Shown piece by piece: positions 12,601 to 25,700 of a DNA stretch of 64,000 bases (the first letter of the stretch is position 1; every line of letters begins with the position of its first letter). The notes beneath the pieces were generated by a model, which saw only the letters and a program-made list of their open reading frames with translations, did not search any database and was not told where the DNA came from. Location: assembly GCA_030248065.1 (NCBI GenBank), contig JASAMV010008203.1:1-64000 (forward strand). The letters run 5' to 3'. The translations under genes were made by a program, and so were the position numbers. Source of the stretch: Rhynchonema sp. JSB1_4 (taxonomy: Eukaryota > Nematoda > Chromadorea > Monhysterida > Xyalidae).

Positions 12601-15500
12601 ATTGTATTCCACCAACTTTTTTCTTGCCCTGTTCTTTATTGTCCTCAGTTCTCTCAAGTTGTCTATTCGTGCAAAAACACAACAATGTCCATTTTCGGCC
12701 GTAAATCATAAATCTCGCACTTTGTTTTTGACTGTCCCGCTGCCACACTGGTTTGCCTTTGACATTGGCGCTTTTTGCAGAGAAAACTCCTTTCTTCGTG
12801 TTATCGGTCACCAATGTACCATTAGCCAGCTATGGGATTAGGGGTATCCAAGTTAGTGAGCACAGCTGTAATTATGCCACTTTGTGAGACAACCACCACA
12901 GCCCCGAATGTGGTTTCTGAACTCGTTACCCATAGTGGTCTCTAAGTTGTTTATGGTTGGATTCAACACAACCACGTGAGTCTTCGCCACTGCGAACATG
13001 TCTTAGTGGGTTTTCTCGCCTTTGGGCCTGCTTAGCAGCCATTATTTTCATATTTTTACTAATTCCAGGCCATCAAAACAGTGGTGTTCTTTGATTTTTT
13101 GAAATGTCGTGATGCAATCGTCATAAGTCATCGCACTTTTTCGAGACAAGAAAAAATTGCACTTTGTCGTTTTTAGGCATCACAGAATTTTTGCCGGCGC
13201 TCAAGAATGATGTGCCATTAACGAGCCTGGTCTGACACTGAATTGCCAAAGTTGCCAACTAATAATTCATTCAGTCAGCTGGGGCGCGCGCGACCTTTCC
13301 CTGCTCTGTTCCCATTCCTTTTGCGGTGGTTTTTAGGATTTTTTGCCTAACATACACTGAGAGATAAGTTTCACATGCGGAACATTGATGTAACATGTCC
13401 ACAACATCGGCAGTAATTTTGAACTGATAATGCATACGCTTGGCGTTCTTGCAGGTCTTGTTCTCAGGCTTGATAGGCTTAGCCTTAGGCCAAAGTCTGA
13501 ACAGCGCAGTTCACGTGCACCCAGTGATGTGGCTCATGGACTTTCGGGCTCAAATTCACGCCGAAGACGATGCTGCCTAAACCTGGCCTAAACTACATAC
13601 CGCTGTATTATCTTCCTTGTCAATCATTGTTTAGAGTTCCTTTGAATATGTGTACAGTGCATTCATGTTTGTTTTGCTGTCTCTTCGACGGAAATGCACG
13701 AAAAACACGTGCGTGTTCAAAAGAAGATGAGCACAGTTGCGAAATTTCCTCCTACACTTGCTCCTGCGTGCTTTTTGTGCTGCTCAAAAAGTCACTCGCT
13801 CTCTCTGTCGAGTTTTACATGCACAAATGAGTCATAGTGTGTGGTTTATGGCCTGGCGTTCGCTCCAACGGGCACTGGCTGCGGTGGGGCATGGCTGTGC
13901 GGCGCATTTGAGCCCGGCGGTGGCGCCATCGCTTGGCGTAAAAAAGTTGTTGAGTTCCAAATTTCAAGAAAAAACGCTTTACCGCTTTCTAACGCGACGT
14001 TCACAAGCTTGGCTGAGTTCTTGCTGGTACAGTTTCTGCAACAGTGTGGGTACCAAGTAATGTAAAGTTTTAGTTCGTTTAACTGGCTGGTTCAGACGTG
14101 TACCCTGACAGAAGCAGCATACAAGCACCTAAAGAGCCAGTCACAACGTTCACGTGAGTTTTTACCACACTAGATCGATCCGCGTGTACCCCGAAAGCTC
14201 ACTCGTGTTTCTGTGTTTGTGCGTGTGTGTGTCTTCCAAGATATTCTCTCTGTTACATGTGTGGGGAGGAGTTTCAGTTTACTGCGGAATGTTTTTTCCT
14301 ACGGTCACAAGCCTCTGCATATCTCTACCGCTGCCATAAGGGCGAAAGCGGCCCCTGGCTGCCGGCTGCTTCTTCAAAACGAAGTTCGTATGTGGCTGTT
14401 GTTTGTAGCATTCCTGTGCACTCAGCTACGGGTACAGATTTGTTCTCTCAAATTGACCAAACCTTGACAGTGTGAGCGAGAAGTTTTGTTGTCAACACAA
14501 TACTTCTACTTAAACTGTCTTCAAAAACCTGTCCCGGTTTTAATCGTGTCACTATGGTCGCTATAAAGAGGTTAGACTGTACGTATTTATATACGTGTGT
14601 TCATTTCTGGTGTTCACCCCAGCCTGGTTTCCGGCAGAAAACATGGGAAATAGGAAACTTTACAACTTATCGCGGACGGCTTCTACAAAGCTCACTATAT
14701 TGGAAGACAACTTGTTGTTGTTTTTTTTCAACTCAGCTGGAAGCTTGTCATATTTGGGTGGCGGTTCTGTGTGGCAAATTTCTTCTGTTCCCTCTTGATT
14801 CCAAAATGCTGTGCTTCGCCTGTTTCCACAGACACGGTCGCGGTGCACCAGGTTATCGTCAGTGGGAATGCGATATATGTTTGTGGTCATATGATAAGGA
14901 TTCTCAACCAACGTGTACTACTCCCTTAAGCAGTAATCACTGCAGTGCAACTTTGTGCATAAAGCGTTGTTGTGATTGTCAAATGTGCAAAACTTTCGGA
15001 CCAGCATCACACCAACAAACCCGTCGCATTTGGTTGACTAACTTGATTAGAATGGGCACTGTCAATGGGATTCAAATGTTTTTTAGGGTTTCTGGCATGG
15101 GCCTAATTGCTTGGCCACGGCAACGAGATGCAGTAGCGGGTCTTTTTTTTAATTAAATCCGGTCCGTCCATTCTGTGTTAGAAACCCCGTGGCGACCGGC
15201 TTGCTCACGTGATGTCTACCAACCACCATTGTGGCGGTCTGTTTTTATTTCTGTTGTTCAATTCCATGGTCCATAAACGCTCGGAGCATAGTCGGTCTGT
15301 GAAGCACTATTTTCAAACTGTCTCTAGCTGTGAAAAAGTTACCGCCAGCGCTCTTTGCTTGCTTTCGCAGAGCCGGCGGTGCACCAGGTCATCGTTAGTG
15401 AGCTTCTTGTGACGTAGACAAAATCAGCTGCTTTCTGTTGTTTAGTCATGTTTACGCTCCGCTACATTTTGTTTTGTCTTAATCACAGTTTCCATATTAT

Positions 15501-15509
15501 TGATTTCAG
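15501..15509 (+). promoter_or_regulatory. Splice acceptor in the 5' leader of the LPGAT1-like gene
   Basis: TGATTTCAG lies about 90 bases upstream of the chosen ATG, with no in-frame start between. It is as strong as the coding acceptors of this gene. It could end a 5'-UTR intron or, if this is a nematode, receive a trans-spliced leader; transcript data would be needed to tell. Confidence 0.4.
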
Positions 15510-15598
15510 GCCAACTACCAACAATCGTAGTAATAATAATAACATTTACATAGCAATCTCCGTCCACCGTGCAAGTGCCCCAAGGATCCAGCAGCAAG

Positions 15599-18500
15599 AT
15601 GGCAGTTTCCACAAGGCAGGGCGGTGCTTCGTCCAAGCAACAGCAGTGCAATGGGGATCCGATCAAACCGGAGCCGAGTATCCCCTATTCTCACAAACTC
15701 TTCTACGCGATGTCGGCTATCTATTGGTCAATCATCACTGCGCTGCTAATCCCGTCGTTGTGCATTGCCTTCTACTACCTGCTGTTATTGCCCATTAGTT
15801 TGATAAGGTTAGTTAGCGGGTGAAACGTTCGGTTTTGAGTCATATACTGATGTGATCAAAAATATTGGATTTGAAAATAAATTACACAGTCAAACTCTCG
15901 ACCCAAGTTCTTTTGCACCCACCCCGTTGTGTGCGTTCGAAATACTCTTTGCATTAACCTTCACTACCACAATAGTAGTCAGGGTTGGATTAAAAAAATT
16001 TTTATTACCGAACTTTTAAAAAAACTTTTTAAACTTTTTTTTAAAAATCACTTTTTTTATTCCTGACCCCCAAAAAATTGGCTTCTTGAACAATGAAATT
16101 GCTAAAATCGTGTCAGTGATGTATGTTTTGAAGAACACAAAAGAGAACTTTTCCACTGACTTGCATGTTTACGTCGATCACCCTTTGGTCATGAATTTGA
16201 GAACCTCGAAGGTAACTATGTGGGTATATATGACAGAGGGAAAACCAACCTTTTGTTTGTGAATTTGGGGTTAGTTTTTAAGAGAGATAAAAACTTACAC
16301 CATGCTCATTTTGTATCACAAAAGCAGCAATTGACTAATCCACGACCACTGCAAACGGCGAGCAACGTGGAGTGTGTCGATAGCTTTCGACACGCTCAAT
16401 AACTGTACAGTACATGGTATGTCCCATATTGCACATGCAGCGGTTGTTGTGTATCTGTGAACCGTATGAGTCCATCACAACACCATTTCAAACTGAAATA
16501 TAAGCGCCGCAGGCAATTTTTTTGAGAATCATGAGCAATAAAACGCATGAAAATCTGCCCTTTTACCCAAAAAAGTCAGAAAATAACGAAAAAAAGGGAA
16601 AATAATAAAAAAGTGGTCTTACTTTTTGAAAATTTAAAATAAAAAAAGTGGCCAACTTTTTTTTAAGAAAAGTATTTTTTACAAAAAATATTTTACTTTT
16701 TTTAATCCAATCCTGGTAGTAAGCGCATTTGCTAATAATAAAATTAATCAAAATGCATAAACTCCTTGCAGACAATTTTCAGAGCCACTGAGGTAAATAG
16801 TTTTTCAGTGACTGCCTAATGAGCGTTATTATTGTTATTGGTTTCTTTAAGTGCGGCCCATTATTGGAAAAAATGGTTTTCTGATTTTCCCAGTGCAAAA
16901 AGTCATGAAACATGAAAATTGAACACACCCTTCTACTCCATGCGTGTGCTCTGCACCTGCAGTGTGATTTTCTCTTTTTTCATTATTTGACAATTGGTTT
17001 TCTCTTCCAAACGACTAATTTTCTCTTTTTTAGCCACAGCATATACTTATCCATCGAGCGAAAGCTTGCCAGGTTTACCAATGAACATTGGGTCGCCGCA
17101 TTTCATTGGTACGGAATCGGAGGTACAAACTGTTCTGAAATTTTCTCTTCCGTTGCATTCTCTATTCAAAATTTTCTCTTCCATTGTATGATAGTACGTT
17201 TCCTCTTCCAGTGTATTAATTTTCTCTTCGCAATGTTTAAGTGGTCGAATACGGTGATGATTTGGAGAATGTTAGCGAAGAGCGAAGTGTGGTCATGGTC
17301 AACCATCTGGGATTATTGGACCATTTCATCTTGATGGCTTCGATGCACGAAAAGGGATCTATTACTGAACGGGTATGCGTTTGTTGAATACTCTTGCACT
17401 TTTTGACTTATTGTTAAGTGGTTAACAAGACTTGGTGATCGAATCGGATAAGTTGTGATTCGGATTTGGTCGCCTGTGATTTTTTAACGAGCGTTTATAC
17501 ATAATTCAATATACAAAAGGGAATTGCTGCCTTCGGAAAAGTTCTTGCAAGACGGCTGACACAAAGAACACTGTTCACCACCCGCTGGTTCAAACTCTGT
17601 ACCTGCACAAGGACATCTTGAAATATTCCCTAACAGCAAAAAGGTCATGAGACTAAGACACGGGCACACAGGCAGGACATACACGGACACACACAGGATG
17701 TATGTATACATAGTCATCTCCAACTTGCTTCTCCAAGCCTTTGATAAATAAGTTTCTGAAATATTTTTACCCTTGTTCCAGTGGCTATGGCTGATCTTTC
17801 ATATCTGGCAGTGGACCCCGATGGGCTTCGCGTGGTCGTTGCACAACAACTACTTTATTAATGGAGGCAGGGATAAACGCGCGAAACAACTCGATGAGTT
17901 CAGATCGCATTTGAGGTCGATTATTCTTTTGTGAAAATACACAGTTTTCTGTTTTTTTTGTTGCAATTTTCGGCTTATAGTACTGTCGTCAACTCTTGTG
18001 GTCAACGCCTATGCGCAATTTCTCGCGCTCATTTGGGCCTGCTGTCGTTGATGACTCTACAATTAACCTTCCAATGGTGCCTGAGCAGAGCGCGCACTGC
18101 ACGCTTCTGAGACGCACTGTTAATACCATGGTTTTTGATTGCCTGGTTTGTCCTCTGCTTTCATGGTGGATCAGCGCATCGTCAGTACAAATGCACCAAA
18201 TGGCCACAGGCCTCCAGACGGCAAACAGTCTCGCGAAACATCAGTGAATATCGTTACTGTGCGCAAGTCTGGATCAGGTCATCCTTGAACACAGCACAAC
18301 TATTTTGTCAAATATTGTATTTCTGCTTTTTATTTTCCAAATTCAAATCTTTTCATTTGTTTTTTTGCAGATCGTGCTACTGGCGTGACAATCATTCGTT
18401 CATGGTTGTGTACCCTGAAGGTTCAAGGCTGTTTCTGATCAAGGAGAGCAATCAGAAGTTCGCCAGAGAGACCGGCGGACCCGAGCTGAAACACACGGCG

Positions 18501-19849
18501 CTGCCAAGGATGGGCGCAATCACTGCTATGCTCCAGGTACAGTCTCTCTAATGAATCGCTCTATAATGAATCAATTAGAACCGATTATTTATTCGCAGTG
18601 AACAATATTCACCATAATATCCATTCGAATAGTAGAATGCCAATTGAGCCGGTCACTGGGCGCTCAAATTAACATTCACGCAATATATAGTGTGTACGTT
18701 GCTCCTTTGCACGGTTGTGCGAGTTCTGTAAAATGACAAATATTGCTGGAAATAAAGCATCAGAAAGATTTCCGCTCGGGGCAATCACTCTTGCTGCGCC
18801 TTTGATCATTACGAAAGCCACGCCCGGAAAAGAAGATTTGTATTTTCAAAAAAACAACAATCCAATTGTTCAAGCCGACAGTCCGGTTGGGCGGAACCAT
18901 GCAAGAGTACGCAGATTGATCACAATCCATTGCTTCAGTCGTTTATCCCATTTTTTGAAATGATGGATTTTGACAGATGCACGCACGCAAACATTGCAAA
19001 GTGCAGGCCCCTGGTACGGACGCATTACACAGGCACAGATAATTGTGTATGTATCTGGAAAACGTTGCGTACGATAAACAATTAATGGAACACAATAAAC
19101 CCCTGATTCCGAATGACAGCGGGCTATCTACCCTCAATATAGTTTTGGTTAACAAGCGGTACTGTAATTTAATAAGCCATTCGTCGTGACGCGAGCGCCA
19201 CGCCGCGTGGCAACAAGAGTGTCGCGCCACTCAAAAACCAACTATCGGAGTTTTCCACGTAATCCCCCCGAATAGAGCCCTCGGAGCCGGGGCACCATGT
19301 AACTGGAAAGTTTTCCACTTAAAGCCCGGTATGAACAACAATATAGCAATCGTCGATAAACATGCCCATCCTCTGTACTTGTGTATTTTGCAGGAATGCG
19401 GCCCGCGCGCGCATCGCAACGGCATCGCATGTCACCCGTCGCATTGCCCGTCCACATGTCATAGCCCGCTCAAATACATTATCGACGCAACATTGGGCTA
19501 CCCTGACGAATTCGTCGCCGGGCTGGACCAGGTGATTGGCGGTGAGGTGCCGACAGCCACAAGGCCCTACACCGTGTCTGTGCACTATCGCGTGTTGAAT
19601 CTCAGCGACATCCCGGACATTCACGATGAGGCACAATTGAGAAATTGGCTGTATGAGCGGTGGGTGGAGAAAGATCGCCTGCTCGACGACTATTATCGGA
19701 CGGGCAGTTTCCCGGGCCCGGCAAGACGGGTCGAGTTCAGTCTGTGGCGCACCGTAGCTGTCGAGTGTTTCTGGTTCGCCATGTGGTATTTGCATTGGCG
19801 TATTTGGATTCGATTGTTCTTGTCGACCATAGCGAATTTCTTGTTTTGA
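15599..19849 (+). CDS. LPGAT1-type lysophospholipid acyltransferase
   Basis: This gene encodes a membrane acyltransferase of the PlsC/LPLAT superfamily, closest to LPGAT1, which acylates lysophospholipids such as lysophosphatidylglycerol in the ER. Exons: 15599-15807, 17034-17122, 17242-17372, 17782-17915, 18371-18536 and 19394-19849, giving 394 residues; human LPGAT1 has about 370. A hydrophobic segment lies at about residues 38-68. Catalytic block I is N120-H121-x4-D126 (NHLGLLD), with the acid-base His and Asp present. FINGGRD (168-174) stands at block II, YPEGSR (202-207) is block III and LPRMGA (232-237) is block IV. The C-terminal third keeps the LPGAT1-like pattern YIIDATLGYP and VHYR, then WLYERWVEK. 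The start was chosen because the in-frame upstream GTG at 15569 is not a usual eukaryotic start. The donor of exon 4 (GAG/GTCGAT) and acceptor of exon 3 (TTTAAG) are weak, but phase and homology support both. Confidence 0.9.
15974..16720. mobile_element. Foldback element in LPGAT1-like intron 1
   Basis: The left end (TAGTAGTCAGGGTTGGATTAAA) is mirrored on the right by TTTAATCCAATCCTGGTAGTA. Inner sequence is rich in runs of A and T that also pair across the element. It carries no coding frame of note and lies wholly within intron 1. Confidence 0.55.
16968..17228 (+). promoter_or_regulatory. Seven TTTTCTCTT motifs flanking exon 2
   Basis: TTTTCTCTT (one copy TTTCCTCTT) occurs at 16968, 16998 and 17019 upstream of the 89-nt exon 2, and at 17141, 17172, 17199 and 17220 downstream. 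The spacing is about 20-30 bases. UCUU and UUCUCU are the known binding sites of PTB-family splicing repressors, so the array could control inclusion of this frame-breaking exon. That role is inference. Confidence 0.4.
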
Positions 19850-19874
19850 ACAGTGTCTGTGGCAAGTTTGGGTG

Positions 19875-20276
19875 TAAATGGCCAGTTACCTATATGGAAT
19901 ACAGGGAGAATTGAGCTACTATAGTCCAACTACAGCTAATGCAGAATTTATGTCCACTGCGTTGCCTGATCCGCCAAGCACATAACGCGTGATGCAACGC
20001 ATTAAAACAGCAGCCATCGCAGCGATCAGCCAACACAACAAGCCGACTACCTGTGGCTCGAAACATGCGTGTGACTTGATGGCTGCTGTTGCGATGAAAC
20101 ATTTGCTGTATACTTTCTTTGGACCGAGAATAAAATGAAAGACTATACTATATATCTCTGGTTTCAGAGAATCCTGCCGCGTATTTTTCTCTGATATTCG
20201 TCGATCTCCTTTTTTAACTTGAAGATGAAGATGTGCAACTTCGTTCTGAGCGCACTCGTTAACTGGCCATTTATAG
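19875..20276. mobile_element. Possible foldback element just after the acyltransferase stop
   Basis: AAATGGCCAGTTA at 19875 is matched in inverted orientation by TAACTGGCCATTT near 20276. Internal pairing is weak. If real, it supplies most of the 3' UTR, because the stop codon lies only about 25 bases upstream. Confidence 0.35.
20129..20134 (+). terminator. Polyadenylation signal AATAAA, LPGAT1-like gene
   Basis: A canonical AATAAA lies about 280 bases past the stop codon on the coding strand and is the first one seen. Confidence 0.45.
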
Positions 20277-22798
20277 ATTGTTGACGAAAACATGAGTTAT
20301 TATATGGTTTACATCTAAATATCCTGCCCCATTGTGCACCAAAGAGATTGATTCAATCAAGTTTGCGCAATGAACAGCGTTTCGTTGTGAAAAACTGGGT
20401 GCATAAATACAGTATACATTTCGGAGCAGGACAATATTGTTGTACTGTATCTATCCACAGGACATCATGCCCATTTCGTATCTATCTACCATTCTTGAAA
20501 CTGCTACACTATTATCGAATAGTCATTTTGCTCACATTCGATTTTTTGATAATCCTCTGAGCTGTAACAATTATTCAGTGCAAAGCCTTTTACGTGCTGT
20601 GGTGGTTCGAGCTAAGAGAGTTGTGTGCGCAGAAGTCAAACGAAATGTGGTTTTTGAACATTTTTTGCTGTTTTTTTGTTGTTGCACGTGTAGGTAGGTT
20701 TCTTTCTTATTTTTATGTTAATCTGTTTGTTACATTTTACCGCTTGTACTGCTAGTTCGGATTATTTCCGGTATTATTATTCCTATTATCGTTTTTGAAA
20801 AAAAATCATCGAATCGAGTCATTATTTCTCTCTTGGAAATGCAATCTGCACTATTTTGTGTGAATTTTGACAAACTGTGTGTACTTTTTTAACTGATTGA
20901 GCTTTACTCACGAACGTTCATGTTCGTTTTCATGATTTGAGTTTTGTGTAGGAAAAGCAAAAGAATTGCGTGTGTTTTCGAACAAAATGCCGTTTTCTTT
21001 GAGCATTTTCTTGTTTGTTGTGCATTTTATTCTGTGTTATTTCTTTTATGTGCATTATTGTAGAATTTGGGATTGACTACTAGCACCCAGCTTTTTAACT
21101 GTAAGTGTTTCACCACATCTCTGAAAATTTACATAATTCTGTGTAAAAACGTTGTTTCAGGTGTTTGCTCGCATTCTTGTGTTCATTCCTTCAACGTCCC
21201 TTCTCATTATTGAAATTTGAAATAATATTTTTGATAAAGCTTTCCTGTATTGTCGGATGACATACATACGTGGTGCATCGTGTCCAGATATCCGATAAAT
21301 TGTTCCAAAGTTAATGGATATCGGGCCTATTTTATACTTTCGACAAACTCGTACAATCACGGCTAGAAAGAAGAATAGAACATTCTGTGATGGAAAACAG
21401 CGCAAAATACGACATTATATTTATTATACATACGTGCATTTGTGCGAAATCATAACACAAATGATACGAGAAATTTCACACACCACAACAGTGTAGAATG
21501 TAGAACCGGAGGCATTTGGAGCGCAACAAAGTGTGTACAGTACATGAACATTCACTTTTCACAGATAGATGGCGCGACTGTTTTTAACCATGATTCAGCA
21601 TGGTACCAGACATTTGTGGTAGTATAACACAATTATCTCTCTGCAGATTGATGACGGCTGGTGAATAGCGATGAAGAAACGTTACGAAAACAAGTGCATC
21701 CGAAAGGCACCAGAAAAGCACACAGAGATTAAAAAAAGAATTTGCTTTAACGGAACAGCTACTCACAGAGTACACCGGGATTGTGCAGAAATTAGAAAAG
21801 CTGTGTGTAAAATGTTTTTGTAGTCTGGCATTGGAGATGAAGGGCCTGTGAGTGAGGTACGGAACCGATGATAAACTTGATACTGCTATAAGCCGCGCAG
21901 CGAAGCAGAAAACTTTACATAACAAAAGCACAGAATGCTATCGTAATTTCACGCATTTGCCCGCAATTTCGAACAACAATTACATGCGACGAAAAATGTC
22001 CAAACGTTGGAACTTCCAATCCCAGCAAGATATAACACACGTTTTCCCCGAATAAAAAGCAGAAAATCTAGAGGCAGAAGTGAACACAAATACACAATAA
22101 ATGTAAAAAAAACTCTTGACGCCCAACAACAAACCGGATCTAAAATGAGACAAAAACGAGGACATAAAGAAATCCGCAAATGACAACAACCACAACAAAG
22201 GTTTATAAAAACATACAAGAACACAATTAAATAAAAGCAGCAATGTACAGCAAGAACGAACAGCGAGTAAAAACATTTGTACAAGAGAGTGCTAAAGATC
22301 AAAATCAAGCAAACTAAATTAAATTCATTTGTAACAACAGTTTTACTATTTTATAGTAAATTATAATGCCTCGAAAAACAGGACTGACGTATGTAAACAT
22401 ATACATACAGGTTGTTTCACTCCAACCAACTGTAAAATTCATAACGGTAAATGTGAAGAAGTTAGACAAAACCTTTAGGAGCTCCATAAACGGAGTGAAA
22501 AAGCGTCAAAAACCACTAAAGATGATAAACTAATGAACTTTTAAGCCCTGACTATACTTCGTTCTCTGAGAGAACAACAGAGAACAAATTCTCACGAGAG
22601 AATTTGTTCTCTGTTCTCTCAGAGAATGAAGAAAAGCTAGGGCTTAAAGAACAATAACACATAATTACAGATTATATTACTCTGAGGTGCGTACGGGTAG
22701 CTTAACATGACGCCGTTCCATCGCCTATTACTTCTCAAATTGCCAAATTGAGCCCCAATACGTATATGTAATTGTCGTCACTTCCGCTTGTGCACACA
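20135..22798. other. Intergenic gap between convergent genes
   Basis: The gap separates the 3' ends of the acyltransferase and FoxO genes. It is AT-rich and has no supportable gene. The only sharp structure is the hairpin at 22541-22647. The FoxO 3' UTR must lie in the right part, but I see no clear minus-strand AATAAA close to its stop. Confidence 0.4.
22541..22647. mobile_element. 107-bp hairpin element with TTAA ends
   Basis: The arms run from TTAAGCCCTGACTATACTTC to the complement ending AGCTAGGGCTTAA. The inner parts (GTTCTCTGAGAGAACAACAG and its mirror) pair closely around a four-base loop ACGA. TTAA at both ends could be a target-site duplication. It is too short to code and is a candidate mini-MITE. 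Confidence 0.7.
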
Positions 22799-25700
22799 TC
22801 ACGAGTTGCTCGTTGGCACCGTGTCCATATTGAAGTCAAAGGTGTTGTTTCCGTGTTGTAGTTCGTGCTTGATCACCTCCTCAACATCGCAAGTCAACGC
22901 GCTGCCCGTTTGCCACAACGGTGATGCCACTGATTGGTTGGCCAGTTGGTCGAAGTCGGACAATAGAGTGTTGATGTCATGCTCGCTTGGAACCTGACGG
23001 GCGTGAAGGCGTTTTTTGAGACGGTTTTAGAATGCGTTTCTGCAGTCTAACTTTTTTATAGTCACCTAGCATGCCATATTCAAAAAATCATCCATGTATT
23101 TTGTAAACCATAGTTCTTGCGCTGCCGCCTGAAACCTCTCTCGGTGGCAAGAATGCAGGACCCGACCATGTAAAATTTACAGACCATAAAATTTTGTGAA
23201 GCATCTACACCTATGATAGCGCCGCAACACGAATATGCCAATAATTAAACGCAAACTTGTTCACCTGCGGGTCTTCCTTCTTTATTCCATTTTGCCAGCC
23301 GTCGGGGAACGACTGTGGCGGATAGTAGGGTGCGTTTTCGATTGCCGCCGTCTGGAATTTTAAAAAATGAAATATTTTCCCAAAATTAATTAAATTTAAA
23401 AAATGCGAACCGATTGGGCCAAAATATCACTGGGTGCCATGAGTTCAGTGTATTCCCTCTTTATCGTTGTCGGCATATGATTCACTGTCGAGCCAGCTGT
23501 AAAAATTTGGTTTTTCCAGGAACATGTTCCTGCATGACCATGAACAAAGTGCCACTAAAAGGAACGTTTTAAGCAGCGCACCATGCCCTTGTGGCTGATA
23601 ATCGCTCTGATGCACCTCATTGTAGGTGTAAGCAGACGGTGAGATCTGTTGTGAATTGGGCGATCCCCCCTGCAGCTGCAGCTGATTGGCTGATTGGATC
23701 AAATCGGCGATACCGTGACCTGAAACCATCATTTCATTGAATACAACATTGAATTTGCTATTTTCTAATTAACTGCGTGATTACCAATCAACGCCTGATC
23801 ACCATCACTGTCAAAATCATGTATTTTTTCACACAACACGAAAGTACACAATGCACGTGTGAAAAACCACACATTTTTTTGTGAAAAAACTACACAACTT
23901 TCCAAGTAGCGTGAGGCTTTTAAAGGGCTCGGGACATAACCGAAGGAAGGGTAGCAGGACATATTGTTACACACCGTTGGAAAGCATTCCGACAGCCTAT
24001 GTCACGCACAAATTTTAAGCCCCTTGGAGGTTCGCTATCTCTTGGTAGAGCGACTTTTCGTTCCAGAAAAAAGTGAATTTTTTCACAACTTGAAACGATC
24101 GGTGCAGAAATCCCAAATGAGTTGAAAGTCAAGTAACACATGGATAGGATTACAACAGCTTTCTAATAGCTTACCATCACAACTTCAGTCGCTCAAAGCA
24201 TTGCTTCACACAGTGAGGGTGCGAAACGTTGCAAAAATCGGCCTTATTTTTCGAGAACACAAGTTTGTCCCTAAATTTTGAGGCCACGCTTAGCGCTGCG
24301 GAAATAAGAGTGCAATGGGGAAATAGAGCATCGTCGAAAGTACCAGAAAATAAGGTTTTTAATTTTTTTAACTCATGGCTGGCTCCGTGACAGGCCTAAA
24401 AATCCATTAAATTGCCGCTAAATTAGGTGGTTACATTCATCGCCAGAATTGTGACACATAAAGGCCACAGATTGTATCGGATTCGAAACAAAAAAATGAG
24501 AGAAACGCCTGTTTTAACAACCTATCAAGGTCCGAAGACCCCAAGGTCTACAGATCTCTCGGGGCAGCCATACTAACCTGAATATGATATTCAGCTATAA
24601 ATGCTTATTGTTAACAGCTATCGTAAATGTGATAGCACCAAACAATGTATCTCGGGAGTAGCTTTCGAATGATATATAACAAGCCCCAATAAATTCTTAC
24701 GCTTAAGGGCAGAGGTTAAAAAATTGCTTTTTTGACGATTCTGGAATGAACCGTCGCGTCACCGTGTGCGATTTCGGAATTTTAACCGTTTCTTGTCCAT
24801 AACAAGAGATAGTACGGGCATGTCATACATCGTTCGATAGCTAATTCAGAGCTACATCGTTTGATGCTATTAGATATGCAATAGTTCTTAACAGCAACGA
24901 CTTATAGCCAAATATCTTATTCAGGCTGGCATGGCTGCAGCAGCCGGACCATGGGGTTTGAAGTCTTGAAACTCATCTAGATTGTTGGACTGTGCGTTTA
25001 TCTGACTTTCTCGTTTTCAATGCAATGCAATACGTGGCTTATTTACATCACATTTCCGTCAATGAATGCAACAATGCAGTTCAGTGGCAATTTTTAGGTC
25101 TTTTTCGGCCTGTCACGCCGCTATATAAGTGTTTTAAAATTTAAAAACCTTATTTTCTGGTACTTTCGAAAATGCTCTATTTTTCTAGTGCATTTTCATT
25201 TCTGCAACACAAAGTGCGGCCTCAAAATTTAGAGACAAACTTGTGTTTTCGAAAAATGTGACCGATTTTTGGAACATTTCGCACCCTCACCGAGTGAAGC
25301 AATGCTTTGAGCGACTGAAGTTCTCATGATAAGTTATCCAGAAGCCGTTGTAATCCTATGCACGTGTTACTTGACTTTCAACTCATTTGTAGTTTCTGCA
25401 CCGGTCGTTTCAAGTTGTGAAAAAATTCACTTTTTTCTGGAATGAAAAGTCGCTCCACCAAGAGATAGCGAATCTCTAAGGAGCTTAACATTTGTGCGTG
25501 ACATATGCTATCACAGTGCTTTCCAACGATGTATAACACTGCGCTCTGCTGCCCTTCCTTCGGTTGTGTCCCGAGCCCTTTAACGCATTCACCAACCAGT
25601 CAAACTTGTCTGACTTCCTCCACCAATCACGGGATTGCCCGGTGGCATCAATGTTGTGTAATTGGGCTCAAAATCGGTGGGAGAAGCTGGGGAGGGTGTG

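Larger units (their letters stand above)
9329..15598. other. Non-coding interval upstream of the acyltransferase gene
   Basis: I find no supportable gene. Three copies of a dispersed motif around GGTGCACCAGGTCATCGTC lie at 9585-9635, 14838-14885 and 15372-15405. A 200-codon open frame at 14554-15156 spans one of these copies, has no recognisable domain and is probably chance. The last ~100 bases are likely the 5' leader of the downstream gene. Confidence 0.4.

Noticed and set aside
14554..15156. 200-codon open frame
   Set aside because: It has no domain, low-complexity composition and overlaps a dispersed repeat.
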